64,000 nt of DNA from Verrucomicrobiaceae bacterium (GTDB lineage Bacteria > Verrucomicrobiota > Verrucomicrobiia > Opitutales > Intestinicryptomonadaceae), in the NCBI GenBank assembly GCA_015061955.1, contig SUVO01000011.1, positions 38,842 through 102,841 on the forward strand. The letters are read 5' to 3'. Positions 18,490 to 27,395 of the stretch are shown in pieces. The position numbers and the translations under genes are program-made. The notes beneath the pieces are model-generated. The model was not told the origin of the DNA. It saw only the letters and a list, made by a program, of their open reading frames with translations, and did not search any database. The number at the start of each line of letters is the position of its first letter. Position 1 is the first letter of the stretch.

Positions 18490-19014
18490 TTACCACTTTT
18501 GCCAGTGTATTTTTGTTTCGTCGAAACGTGGCTTTTCTAACTTAGGATCTTCAGCCGGATAACCAATAATAATAAAAGCCATAGGTTCTACATTTGCTGG
18601 AATGCCGAGTGAATTTCTGAAAGCCTGCATACGTTCAACTTCTGGAGCAACACCACACCAGCAAGTTCCCAAGCCCAATTCTTTTGCGCGCAAGAGAATG
18701 TTTTGTGTAGCTGCAGAACAATCGTACTGATAATATCCACCACAAGGTGTCTTAAATTCTTTGTCGAGATTACCACAGACTATAATTGCAGCCCCTGCGT
18801 CTTTCAACGAAGAGCAGTACGGATGCGATGCCATTATTGTATTAATAGCTGTTTCGTCGGTTGCAACTAAGAATTCCCAAGGTTGCGCATCCATTGCACT
18901 TGGTGCGTGCATAGCTGCATCGAGCAAATCGTTTAGTTGTTCTTTCGAAACTCGCTTAGATGAATCGTAAGCGCGTATCGAGCGACGTGTAAATATTGCG
19001 GAATCTTTTTTCAT
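18490..19014 (-). CDS. Nitroreductase family protein (FMN-dependent)
   Basis: The protein has 174 residues. It starts with the family pattern 'FTRRSIRAYD' followed by 'MHAPSAMDAQPWEFLV', and later has 'LGTCWCGVAPE' and 'IGYPAEDP', all typical of small NADH/FMN nitroreductases. The natural substrate is usually unknown in this family. It lies between the Fe-S protein and the sugar isomerase-like lipoprotein, suggesting a shared redox role. Confidence 0.9.
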   Translation of the reverse strand: MKKDSAIFTRRSIRAYDSSKRVSKEQLNDLLDAAMHAPSAMDAQPWEFLVATDETAINTIMASHPYCSSLKDAGAAIIVCGNLDKEFKTPCGGYYQYDCSAATQNILLRAKELGLGTCWCGVAPEVERMQAFRNSLGIPANVEPMAFIIIGYPAEDPKLEKPRFDETKIHWQKW

Positions 19015-19016
19015 TT

Positions 19017-19895
19017 TTAATTATTTTTTAGATAGTTTGCACATTGAACAACTTCTGGCAAATTGTTGTCCCACTTGGCTTCGTATTCAATCAAGAAATA
19101 ACCATCGAAACCTTGACGATCTAATTCTGCCAAAATTGCTTTCATATCCAAAGCGCCAGTTCCGAATGGAACAGGTTGATTTTTTACGTTGCCAAATTCA
19201 AGTTGGTCTTTGAAATGTATAATCATCGTCTCGCCTTCTAAAACCTTAAATCCCCAAACCGAGTCGATACCCGAACGCGACCAATGACCATTGTCGGGAC
19301 ATGCACCAACATTTTTGTATGGAGCAACCATATTGCGTACTGTTACTGGATTATAGTAGTTGTTGCGAGAATTTGCAGCGTGATTATGTACAGCCATTTT
19401 TATACCATACTCTTGGCAATATTTATCCCAAACAGGCATCAATTGAGGTTTGCATTCTGTAAGAATCATAGGAATACCCATTTCCTTTGCAAAAGCACAA
19501 AGAACCTTTACTTCTGCTTCGGTTGTAGGATTTGTTACACCAAAGCTTACGAGTTCGCACTTGTTTGCTTTTACAAAATCCTTAAACCACTTGCGTTGTT
19601 CTGCGTTCATGTGTGGACCAAAACGCAATTTAGGATATTTCTTTGTTAGGTTTTGTCCTGCAGTTATACCTAAACCATAAATCCCGTTTTTAGTGAGCAT
19701 TGGTACCGATTCCTCAAATGTAAATTTTCGGAATGTGTACATCTGAACGCCGATTTTGCGTGGCTTAACCGATTTTTTTGCTTTTAGGCAACATTTTGTT
19801 TTTGCACAATCAGTCGATTCAGAATTATTGTTTGAAGCACATGCACAAAGAAAACATGTTAACAACGATAATACATATAATGTTAGTTTTTTCAT
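19017..19895 (-). CDS. Sugar phosphate isomerase/epimerase-like lipoprotein (TIM barrel)
   Basis: The 292-residue protein begins with a lipoprotein signal (MKKLTLYVLSLLTCFLCAC; lipobox LCAC). The rest is a xylose-isomerase-like TIM barrel with 'IGVQMYTFR', 'MAVHNHAANS' and 'HFKDQ', and 'YFLIEYEAKW' near the end. Secreted members of this family are common in PVC and Bacteroidota and often accompany oxidoreductases acting on sugars. It is the first gene of the minus-strand operon. Substrate unknown. Confidence 0.85.
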   Translation of the reverse strand: MKKLTLYVLSLLTCFLCACASNNNSESTDCAKTKCCLKAKKSVKPRKIGVQMYTFRKFTFEESVPMLTKNGIYGLGITAGQNLTKKYPKLRFGPHMNAEQRKWFKDFVKANKCELVSFGVTNPTTEAEVKVLCAFAKEMGIPMILTECKPQLMPVWDKYCQEYGIKMAVHNHAANSRNNYYNPVTVRNMVAPYKNVGACPDNGHWSRSGIDSVWGFKVLEGETMIIHFKDQLEFGNVKNQPVPFGTGALDMKAILAELDRQGFDGYFLIEYEAKWDNNLPEVVQCANYLKNN

Positions 19896-20050
19896 GGTGT
19901 TAATTTTAGAATATTAGTTGAAGTTTTAGAGTAGATGAATAAACAAAGGCATTCAAGACAATTTTTATGAGTTTAACAATGTTTTATTTATGTTGACTTT
20001 TTTACAATCAAATAGAGAATATCTTACGAAATAAAGGGGAGATTTATTTT

Positions 20051-23000
20051 ATGAAAAATATTTTTTTGTTAATTATGGCGATAGTGTTTATGCCACTAAT
20101 GTTTGCCAAAGATAAAAATGCCATATTTTCTATCGGTAAGCCTGATGGATGTGCAGGTGAGTTTAAGTTCTTCCGTGGTTTAGACGATCTTTTTTTTCAG
20201 TATTCATACGGAGAACGAAAATATAGAAATTTAGATAAAACTTACGAGTTCTTTAAAAATCCTCCAACCTTTGTAGTAGGGAAATCGAAAGATAGCGATT
20301 GGAGTTTTATTCACCCAATATATAATTGTTCATGGGACGGCAAAAATAATGCTCCAACTACTTTTAAAATAGAGTTTAATAAACCTAAAACAAAAGCTAA
20401 ACAACTCTATCTGAAAATCGGTATTGCCGATACTACTCCACAAAATGCCATAGGTTTGAAGATAACTCTCAATGGTAAAGAGCTTGCAGTAAAACGAGAT
20501 TTCTATCGTTCACGCAAATATCAAGGCACATTAGCGTATCATAAAGGTGCAAAAAATACACCTGCTAAGCCGTATGTTTTGCCTATAAAAATAGAGGATT
20601 TTAAAGATGGTAAAAACGTACTTGAGTTAACTGGAGTAGCTCCTGAGAAGATTAGAAGTAATTCGATATTTTGGCTTGTTTACGACTTTATCGAACTATC
20701 AAAAAGTAAGAATTATCCAAATATTCCCGACTATCAAGCAACGTTGTTAAATAGAGCAATAAAAGCTATTGGTGGCGAAGAAGTTATCTTTTGCGTAACG
20801 GGATCTACGCGTGGTGGACACTGGTACGAAAACATTGGTAGGTTGTGTCAAGACGATACGGATCATCCTCAAATACAGTCTCGACAGGGGCAAGAATCTT
20901 TCAGCCGAATGGGTGGCAGATTGGTACGTTTTAATTTGAGAACTGGCGAATATAAAATTCTTCTTGAAGATGACAGAGGTGGTATGCGTGATGCCCACAT
21001 GCACTACGATGGTAAAAAGGTGCTTTTTTCGTATCGCAAGGGCGACAGTAGCAATTACAATTTGTACGAAATAGACGTCGACGGCAAAAACCTTACAAAG
21101 CTTCCTATGGATACTGGTAGTAATGACGTAGAGCCTTGCTATTTGCCAAACGACGACATTATGTATGTTTCGGATCGAATGAATAGAACTGTTCAGTGCT
21201 GGATGTCGCCTACTCTCAACTTACATAGATTTTTTCGCAAAGAAAAAGTTGTTGTATGTATGTCGGGCAATCCTGATGTTGACAATACACCAACAGTTTT
21301 ACGCGATGGCCGTGTTCTCTATATGCGTTGGGATTACAATCATAGAAATCAAAATGTATTTCATCATTTGTGGTCGATAAATCCCGATGGTTCAAACAAT
21401 ACAATTTTCTACGGAAATGTTTACCCAGGAGGCGTATTTATAAATGCACGCCAGTTGCCAGATGGCGAAGATATAATATTTACGCTGATGCCAGGGCATG
21501 GTCGTCGTAATAATCAGGGCTCTATTGCAAAGTTGTCTCCACCTTTTGATCCAAGTGATCCATTTGCGTTTAAATTTATTGAAGCACCTCATCGTAGATA
21601 TAGATATTTTGAACCTATTCCACTTAAAGATAATCTTATCTTAACGTGTGATGCTCAAAACATTATAATTATGGATACAAATGGTATTCAAATTACAATT
21701 CCAGTGCCAGTTGCGTTGTTTAATTCAACTGCTCCAGAACAACGCACGCACCATATTGCATACGAGAAAATATATCCAGGTGGAAAAACATATATGTTAA
21801 TGCGTAGCGTTGTGCCAATTATGAAAAGGCCACGCGAAAGTATAAAGCCCGACATGGCAGACTATTCTAAGAAAACTGCACAAGTGTTTTTACAAGACGT
21901 TTACGAAGGTAGAAATATGAAGGGCGTTAAACGTGGTTCTATCAAAAAATTGCTGATAACTCGTGTGCAACCAGCAACGGTAAATTATCACGGTGGATAT
22001 GGTCCAACAGGTTTTCAAGGTACATTTGCTCTTGAGGAAGTAGTTGGTACTGTACCTGTGTACGAAGATGGTTCGGCATTCTTTGAAGTTCCTGCAATGG
22101 TGGGTATAGCTTTCTCAGCACTTGAAGAAAATGGCACTTGCGTAAAGCGAATGATGTCGAGTACAAACTTTGCTCCAGGAACACAAACAAGTTGCATAGG
22201 TTGCCACGAACAACGCACTGCTGCACCAATTCGCAAACAAAAATTGCCGATGGCTTATCGTAAAGGTGTATCGAAAATAGAGCCACTAAAAAATGCAAAG
22301 AATATAATCGACTACACACGCGATATACAGCCATTAATAAACAAATATTGTTTAGAATGTCATAATCCTAAAAAGCCAACTGCTGGTGTGATATTGTCAT
22401 TTGGTGTAGGATTCGAACATATAACACCAAGGTTAGTTTTGCAAATATGCGATATGTGCAATTCCGACTACAACAGATGGGGCAACAGACCTCCTTATTC
22501 ATTTGGTTCGGGAGCAAGCAAGTTGGCAAGATTTTCAGAGGGTAAGCACCATAACAAAAAATTCTCCGACGAGGATATGGCAATTCTCAAAGCTTGGTTA
22601 GATTGTGGTTCGCCTCATATATCTTCGTATGCAGCAAAAGGTGCAGGGTTCCCAATGTTAAATCGTATGCGTACACGCCTCAATATCGTTGGGCATATTC
22701 CAGAAATTGCGAAGGCTCAAAGTAATGCTTGTTCAAAGTGCCACTTTAATAAACACACAAGAGGTGGTGCAGGCAGAAGTTTTGAATACGATTTCTGCAC
22801 TGTTATGCGTGTAAAAACACCTAAGGGAAAACTTCGTACGCTCAAGTTCCCAGTTCAAGGCTTGTACGATTATTCAAATCCAGAAAACTCAGTTGCATTG
22901 ATTGTGCCATTGGCAAAGTCGGCTGGTGGGTCGGCTGAAAATAACGGTAAGGCACATCCTGTAGTATTCAAAGATAAGAATGATCCTAACTATAAATTGA

Positions 23001-23218
23001 TGCTTGCTGGTGTTCAAAAAGCTGCAAAAATACTCGATGAGAAAAATCCATCAATAGTTAGCAAGAATTTCCGTCCATCGTTTGGATACATTCAACAGAT
23101 GAAAAAGTGTAAAATTCTGCCTGAAAATTGGAACCCTAAAAAACCTCTCAATCTGTATCAAATCGATAATTCCTACTTTAGATGGCAAGAGAAAAACGTG
23201 TATAAAAAAGTTCGATAA
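20051..23218 (+). CDS. Large secreted HzsA-related protein with three CxxCH haem motifs
   Basis: The 1055-residue protein has a Sec signal peptide (MKNIFLLIMAIVFMPLMFA). The region at about 50-225 resembles a carbohydrate-binding beta-sandwich. The region at about 240-560 is a TolB/PD40-like propeller ('IDVDGKNLTKLPMDTGSNDVEP' style, 'VSDRMNR'). Next comes a domain like the hydrazine synthase alpha subunit, with 'FFEVPAMVGIAFSALEENG' and the haem site CIGCH (715-719). CLECH (767-771) and CSKCH (894-898) follow. It should be a periplasmic multihaem cytochrome-like protein. PVC and Bacteroidota encode many such HzsA relatives without anammox, so hydrazine synthesis is not implied. A Shine-Dalgarno AAGGGGAG precedes the ATG. 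It is a single-gene unit. Confidence 0.8.
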   Translation: MKNIFLLIMAIVFMPLMFAKDKNAIFSIGKPDGCAGEFKFFRGLDDLFFQYSYGERKYRNLDKTYEFFKNPPTFVVGKSKDSDWSFIHPIYNCSWDGKNNAPTTFKIEFNKPKTKAKQLYLKIGIADTTPQNAIGLKITLNGKELAVKRDFYRSRKYQGTLAYHKGAKNTPAKPYVLPIKIEDFKDGKNVLELTGVAPEKIRSNSIFWLVYDFIELSKSKNYPNIPDYQATLLNRAIKAIGGEEVIFCVTGSTRGGHWYENIGRLCQDDTDHPQIQSRQGQESFSRMGGRLVRFNLRTGEYKILLEDDRGGMRDAHMHYDGKKVLFSYRKGDSSNYNLYEIDVDGKNLTKLPMDTGSNDVEPCYLPNDDIMYVSDRMNRTVQCWMSPTLNLHRFFRKEKVVVCMSGNPDVDNTPTVLRDGRVLYMRWDYNHRNQNVFHHLWSINPDGSNNTIFYGNVYPGGVFINARQLPDGEDIIFTLMPGHGRRNNQGSIAKLSPPFDPSDPFAFKFIEAPHRRYRYFEPIPLKDNLILTCDAQNIIIMDTNGIQITIPVPVALFNSTAPEQRTHHIAYEKIYPGGKTYMLMRSVVPIMKRPRESIKPDMADYSKKTAQVFLQDVYEGRNMKGVKRGSIKKLLITRVQPATVNYHGGYGPTGFQGTFALEEVVGTVPVYEDGSAFFEVPAMVGIAFSALEENGTCVKRMMSSTNFAPGTQTSCIGCHEQRTAAPIRKQKLPMAYRKGVSKIEPLKNAKNIIDYTRDIQPLINKYCLECHNPKKPTAGVILSFGVGFEHITPRLVLQICDMCNSDYNRWGNRPPYSFGSGASKLARFSEGKHHNKKFSDEDMAILKAWLDCGSPHISSYAAKGAGFPMLNRMRTRLNIVGHIPEIAKAQSNACSKCHFNKHTRGGAGRSFEYDFCTVMRVKTPKGKLRTLKFPVQGLYDYSNPENSVALIVPLAKSAGGSAENNGKAHPVVFKDKNDPNYKLMLAGVQKAAKILDEKNPSIVSKNFRPSFGYIQQMKKCKILPENWNPKKPLNLYQIDNSYFRWQEKNVYKKVR

Positions 23219-23222
23219 TACA

Positions 23223-23258
23223 AAAAAGGGCGTTTGATAATAAACGCCTTTTTTTGTT
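23223..23258 (+). terminator. Bidirectional terminator between the HzsA-like gene and the sulfatase-fold gene
   Basis: AAAAAAGGGCGTTT and AAACGCCTTTTTTT form a stem with one unpaired G and a GATAAT loop. T tracts lie on both strands between two convergent genes. Confidence 0.85.
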
Positions 23259-23275
23259 TTTGAAATGTCTATGTT

Positions 23276-25114
23276 TTATTCTTGTTTTAATGAGCCATCT
23301 GAAATTGAACGATAATACGCTAAAGCCATATACATTCTGTGTAATTCTTTATATTCTTGAGGGCAGTCGGTAGAATTTATAAGCAAGATTTTATTATTTA
23401 GAGTAATTACTTCGGTATTCATTGGTTGTAATCTACGCTCGTTTGCAAATATTGAATTTCCCCAAGATTTATATTTAAAATCTTTCGGAGCAATCATATC
23501 GAGGAGTGTTGGCATAATATCTAAATGTGTCATAGATGGAATTTCACGTTTTAGATTTTCAACAGATTTGCCATAGAAAATTATTGGAACAGTATGGTTT
23601 TCTTTTACTTTGGCTTCCAGTTCATTAGGAATCATACGCGATGGGTGATCGCCAGTTATTATTATGAGCGAGTCGGGATATTTCTTAGTTATATTTTTTA
23701 CAAAATTTGCTATACATTTGTCGGCATACCAGTGATGCCAAATTTTGTTATCGAGGTCGGTCTTTGGTTCAACTGGACATCCTTCTGCTTTTAAATCTAC
23801 ATCGTAGGGTGGATGATTTGAAACAGTTAAAATCATATTGAAACTATTTTCTGGAATGTTGCTATTTTCGATAAAATTAAACATATCTTTATCTCGCAAA
23901 CCCCATTCAACCGAGCCGTACAAATTGCCCATGCTTTCGCCACCTATTACATTGTCGAACTTATTGAATTTAGCAAATTCTCCCAACTGCAACCAAGTGC
24001 TTTGTCCTGCATAGTAAAACGTTGTTGAGTACCCAATTTTTTTCATATGATATGCAAATGAGTAGTCGGTAGATTGCTTTAATACGCCTTTTACGGAAAG
24101 TTCGGTTGCAGGTATGCCACTTATTATTGAAGATACAGTTATCATAGTTCCGAATCCTGCTGGAAGCGCATTTTTGCAATAGAGGGCATTGTTGCAAAGT
24201 TGTTTTTGTTGTGGACAAACATTATAGTTGGGCATATCAAGTTGTAAGGGCCAAGCCGAATTACTTTCGCCAACTATCAAGAAAATGCGTTTGGGTTTAG
24301 ATATGTTTAGCCCCTTTGATTTGTATGTTAAAATTTCATCAATATTAGATTTGTTTGTTTTGAATATTTTTTTTGCAAACAAAGGCATTTCTTCTGGTTT
24401 TGTATCAAAATTTTTTAATCCTGCTAATCCAGTAGATTTAAAGTATTTTGATAGTTCGGTTTTTAAACAGTATGCCGAAGTTGGTACTAAATTATTTAGA
24501 TATTCATATTGTGTTACGGCAGTGTCGCGCAATTGTAATGGACGACCATGAAGTTTTCCACCACGCATCATAAAAATTAAGGCAATAAGATAGGGTACAA
24601 TAATTGCAACAGATTTTAATTTTGATACGTTGTTGTTTAAATTTTCGGTTTTTTTGTATATATGATTTGTAAGTATACAAATCAAAACAAAGGTAATTAT
24701 TAAGGCTATTGTCAAAGTTATTACAGGATAGTCTTGGCGTATAGTTTCAATAATTGCGTTAAAGTCGTCTACAAACAATCCAAAAATCCAGTGGTTAAAT
24801 TGACTGTCGTATTCGTAGAAAAAACATATATTTACGAGTGCTATATATAGAGATATGCAGATTGCTATATTTGTGTATATTTTCTTAATTAGCGAAAAAT
24901 CTTTTTTTACAACTAAGCCTATCATTGTGAATATTGCCGAAGGCAACAATATGTACGATGCTGTAAGTAAATCGAAACGTAAACACAATAAGAACCACTC
25001 TAAAGTTGGGATAGCTTCTTCAAATGGGAAAATAAAAAAAATAGAAAATCTACCTATAAAATATATGCTAAATATAAGTGCAAAAAGATAGAAATCTCTG
25101 ATTATGTTTTTCAT
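23276..25114 (-). CDS. LtaS/MdoB-like phosphoglycerol transferase (sulfatase fold membrane protein)
   Basis: Five or so N-terminal membrane helices (to about residue 210) precede an extracytoplasmic alkaline-phosphatase/sulfatase domain. Key motifs are 'LIVGESNSAWPL', 'GFGTMITVSSIISG' with the likely catalytic Thr, and 'IIITGDHPSRM'. Such enzymes transfer glycerol phosphate from phosphatidylglycerol and release diacylglycerol. The ATG at 25114, 2 bp after the dgkA stop, gives a proper membrane start; an ORF to 25189 would add 25 residues inside dgkA. The neighbour dgkA recycles diacylglycerol, which supports the assignment over a phosphoethanolamine transferase. Confidence 0.8.
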   Translation of the reverse strand: MKNIIRDFYLFALIFSIYFIGRFSIFFIFPFEEAIPTLEWFLLCLRFDLLTASYILLPSAIFTMIGLVVKKDFSLIKKIYTNIAICISLYIALVNICFFYEYDSQFNHWIFGLFVDDFNAIIETIRQDYPVITLTIALIITFVLICILTNHIYKKTENLNNNVSKLKSVAIIVPYLIALIFMMRGGKLHGRPLQLRDTAVTQYEYLNNLVPTSAYCLKTELSKYFKSTGLAGLKNFDTKPEEMPLFAKKIFKTNKSNIDEILTYKSKGLNISKPKRIFLIVGESNSAWPLQLDMPNYNVCPQQKQLCNNALYCKNALPAGFGTMITVSSIISGIPATELSVKGVLKQSTDYSFAYHMKKIGYSTTFYYAGQSTWLQLGEFAKFNKFDNVIGGESMGNLYGSVEWGLRDKDMFNFIENSNIPENSFNMILTVSNHPPYDVDLKAEGCPVEPKTDLDNKIWHHWYADKCIANFVKNITKKYPDSLIIITGDHPSRMIPNELEAKVKENHTVPIIFYGKSVENLKREIPSMTHLDIMPTLLDMIAPKDFKYKSWGNSIFANERRLQPMNTEVITLNNKILLINSTDCPQEYKELHRMYMALAYYRSISDGSLKQE

Positions 25115-25116
25115 TG

Positions 25117-25482
25117 TTAGGGGATTGTTATCGAGCAAATTGAGGTAATAATAACTAATACAACAGCTACAAATACTGCAGCACTGCACATATCTTTAGC
25201 CGATTTTGCCAAGATGTTGTATTCTGGCGATACTATATCGACAACGTTTTCCACTGCCGAGTTCAATAATTCTGTAATTAAAAGAATTAGAACCGATGCC
25301 AACGTAAAAGCTATTCGTGTTATATTGAAGTTGGTAAGAAACGCAACAATGGCTATTGTTATTATACCGAATAATACATCGTGTCGAAAAGCTACCTCTT
25401 TTTGCCAAACCCATTTGAAGCCATCAATAGAATATCCGAACGCTTTAAAGAAATGAGTTATACCCTTTGTTGTGTTTTTCAT
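25117..25482 (-). CDS. dgkA: Diacylglycerol/undecaprenol kinase, DgkA type
   Basis: The small 121-residue membrane protein has three hydrophobic helices. The family signature region is 'LITELLNSAVENVVDIVSPEYN..AKSAKDM..AAV', which contains the catalytic Glu and the metal-binding ENVVD. DgkA enzymes phosphorylate diacylglycerol or undecaprenol. It is followed 2 bp later by a phosphoglycerol transferase whose by-product is diacylglycerol, a natural pair. The Gram-positive-type sequence could favour undecaprenol, so lipid specificity is open. Confidence 0.92.
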   Translation of the reverse strand: MKNTTKGITHFFKAFGYSIDGFKWVWQKEVAFRHDVLFGIITIAIVAFLTNFNITRIAFTLASVLILLITELLNSAVENVVDIVSPEYNILAKSAKDMCSAAVFVAVVLVIITSICSITIP

Positions 25483-25626
25483 TATTGTAGATATTTAGAT
25501 ATTTGTAAAAAAATAATAATAACTTATCGTATTTATTATCAAAATGTATTCTTATTTCATAGGTTACCTAAATAATCTTTAATTAATGCATCAAGAATAA
25601 ATGCTTCCTAACAAGTTAGAAACCAT

Positions 25627-26043
25627 TTATTCTTCTCTTAATTTTTTTAGGGTATTATTCAAAATTGTTGAACTTGTTCCTTTTGTATATGGAAAATAAA
25701 TTATCTTTACATTTACTTCGGCAAATTTTTTTTCCATTTCTGCCCAAGATGGTGAATTATACCAATCATCTCCAACAAAAAGTATATCAAATCTTAACTT
25801 TTTCCACTGCTCAAATTTATCTATACATTCCTGAGGTATAGCAGCATCGACATACTTTATACTGCGTACAATTTCAAGTCGTTCATTGAATGGAATAACA
25901 GCTTTCTTATTCTTGTAAGAAACCAATTCATCAACAGTTACACCGACAATGAGCTTATCGCATAACCCTTTTGCATTTTTTAGGAGATTTAGATGTCCTA
26001 TATGAAATAAATCATAAACTCCTGTGGTATATCCTATTTTCAT
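25627..26043 (-). CDS. TagD-like glycerol-3-phosphate cytidylyltransferase
   Basis: The 138-residue nucleotidyltransferase has 'GYTTGVYDLFHIGHLNLLK' with the HIGH motif and 'KKAVIPFNERLEIV', close to the TagD 'PYEERMEIV' region. It would make CDP-glycerol from CTP and glycerol 3-phosphate, the donor for the TagF-like enzyme two genes upstream in the same operon. A related cytidylyltransferase for another polyol or ethanolamine is possible. It overlaps the preceding gene by 4 bp and is the last gene of the surface-polymer operon. Confidence 0.85.
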   Translation of the reverse strand: MKIGYTTGVYDLFHIGHLNLLKNAKGLCDKLIVGVTVDELVSYKNKKAVIPFNERLEIVRSIKYVDAAIPQECIDKFEQWKKLRFDILFVGDDWYNSPSWAEMEKKFAEVNVKIIYFPYTKGTSSTILNNTLKKLREE

Positions 26044-27395
26044 TTTCTGTATTTATTAAATATTTTTATAAATGTGTTCAAATTGATTACCATATATTTC
26101 TTCCAACCATTCAAATATGATACATCTGAACTGTTAAAAACGGTATTATCTAATTCTAAAATATTTGTGTTTGCAAGCCATTTTTCAAATGGAACAGGGA
26201 ACCCATATTTTTTTCTGTATATGATATCTGTGGATAAATACTGTTCAGCCATTTTCTTTAATATGTACTTGGGAGTATCGTATTTTTCGCTTACATCTTT
26301 GTAGTTTACATTTTGGAAATCGCAATCACTAAAGCCATCGTTGTACTTTACTTTCATTGAAAATGGCAATGAATTTGCATAATTTACCAAATCCATATCA
26401 ATGAACGGGAAACCGGCAGAAAATCCGTTGAATGCCAACGCATTCATACCACGTTCAATTAAACCTTTTGTATGAAGGCGTTGAATAAAATACAACATCT
26501 GATTTCTAATATCTATAGAAGAACATTCGTGCATTATTTTTTCAGATAATGTAATATCTGAAACTAAGAATTCTGGGCGTATAAGTCGTTGTCTTTCTTC
26601 AATAGAAAAATATCTATAATCGGCTAATATTTTCTCCAAGAATGTCGATTTTTGCTTATCGAAATTTAAATACATTCTTAGGTTTCTTCCATATCCACCA
26701 AATATATCGTCAGCTCCTTCACCACACAACACGATATCGCAACAATCAAGTTTAGCTTGTTGTTGGGCTATTGCCAAAGGTAATTCATTTGGATGAAGTG
26801 GTGCTGCTTTTTTCCTTATTAAAGCGTTTATAATAGAATGTTCAGAGCTATCGGTAATATCGTCTAAACCTAATATGAATTTTTTGTGATTAGTTGAAAA
26901 TTCTTTAGCTACGCTATCGGAAAATTCAAATTCATCGTCGCCATAAAAACCTACTGAATATGTATATATTTCTTTTTCGGGAAATTCTTTTTTTAGCATA
27001 GCTACAATAAGCGACGAATCTAAACCACCACTTAACATAGCACCTATTCTTTTTTTGCCCTTTACAAGATTTGCTATTGATTTCTTCAACAATTCGCGAA
27101 TTTTGATTATTGCGACTTCTTCAGAAGTTGTTTGTTCCTGAAAAGTAGGTCTCCAATACGGTGTTTGTTTATCGTTTTCAAATATTACAGAACTATCCAA
27201 ACGTTTGAAATCTTCAAACATTGTGTAAGTTGCAATTGGATAACGATAGGTCAAGAAAGATGAAATGCCTTCTTTTGAATAATTAGAAAAACCATCGTTT
27301 TGGTAAATTAGGTTGTCGATATTATTTGAAAAATTTTTATGGCTATCGTAATAAAAATTTTCTAAGCCCCAAAAATCTGTTTTTAGTGTAGTCAT
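26040..27395 (-). CDS. Asparagine synthase-like amidotransferase lacking the glutaminase domain
   Basis: The 451-residue protein carries the ATP-pyrophosphatase domain of asparagine synthetases. The PP-loop is 'MLSGGLDSSLIVAML' and later come 'CGEGADDIFGGYGR' and 'RKKYGFPVPFEKW'. The N-terminal glutaminase domain with its Cys2 nucleophile is missing; the N-terminus is 'MTTLKTDFWG'. It could use free ammonia, amine donors or a partner. In surface-polysaccharide clusters such proteins are thought to amidate uronic acids or modify sugars. It overlaps both neighbours by 4 bp, so it belongs to the glycerol-phosphate operon. Confidence 0.85.
   Translation of the reverse strand: MTTLKTDFWGLENFYYDSHKNFSNNIDNLIYQNDGFSNYSKEGISSFLTYRYPIATYTMFEDFKRLDSSVIFENDKQTPYWRPTFQEQTTSEEVAIIKIRELLKKSIANLVKGKKRIGAMLSGGLDSSLIVAMLKKEFPEKEIYTYSVGFYGDDEFEFSDSVAKEFSTNHKKFILGLDDITDSSEHSIINALIRKKAAPLHPNELPLAIAQQQAKLDCCDIVLCGEGADDIFGGYGRNLRMYLNFDKQKSTFLEKILADYRYFSIEERQRLIRPEFLVSDITLSEKIMHECSSIDIRNQMLYFIQRLHTKGLIERGMNALAFNGFSAGFPFIDMDLVNYANSLPFSMKVKYNDGFSDCDFQNVNYKDVSEKYDTPKYILKKMAEQYLSTDIIYRKKYGFPVPFEKWLANTNILELDNTVFNSSDVSYLNGWKKYMVINLNTFIKIFNKYRK

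Noticed and set aside
20051..23218. Anammox-type hydrazine synthase
   Set aside because: Only an alpha-like protein is present, with no beta/gamma subunits or hydrazine dehydrogenase; HzsA relatives are widespread outside anammox bacteria.
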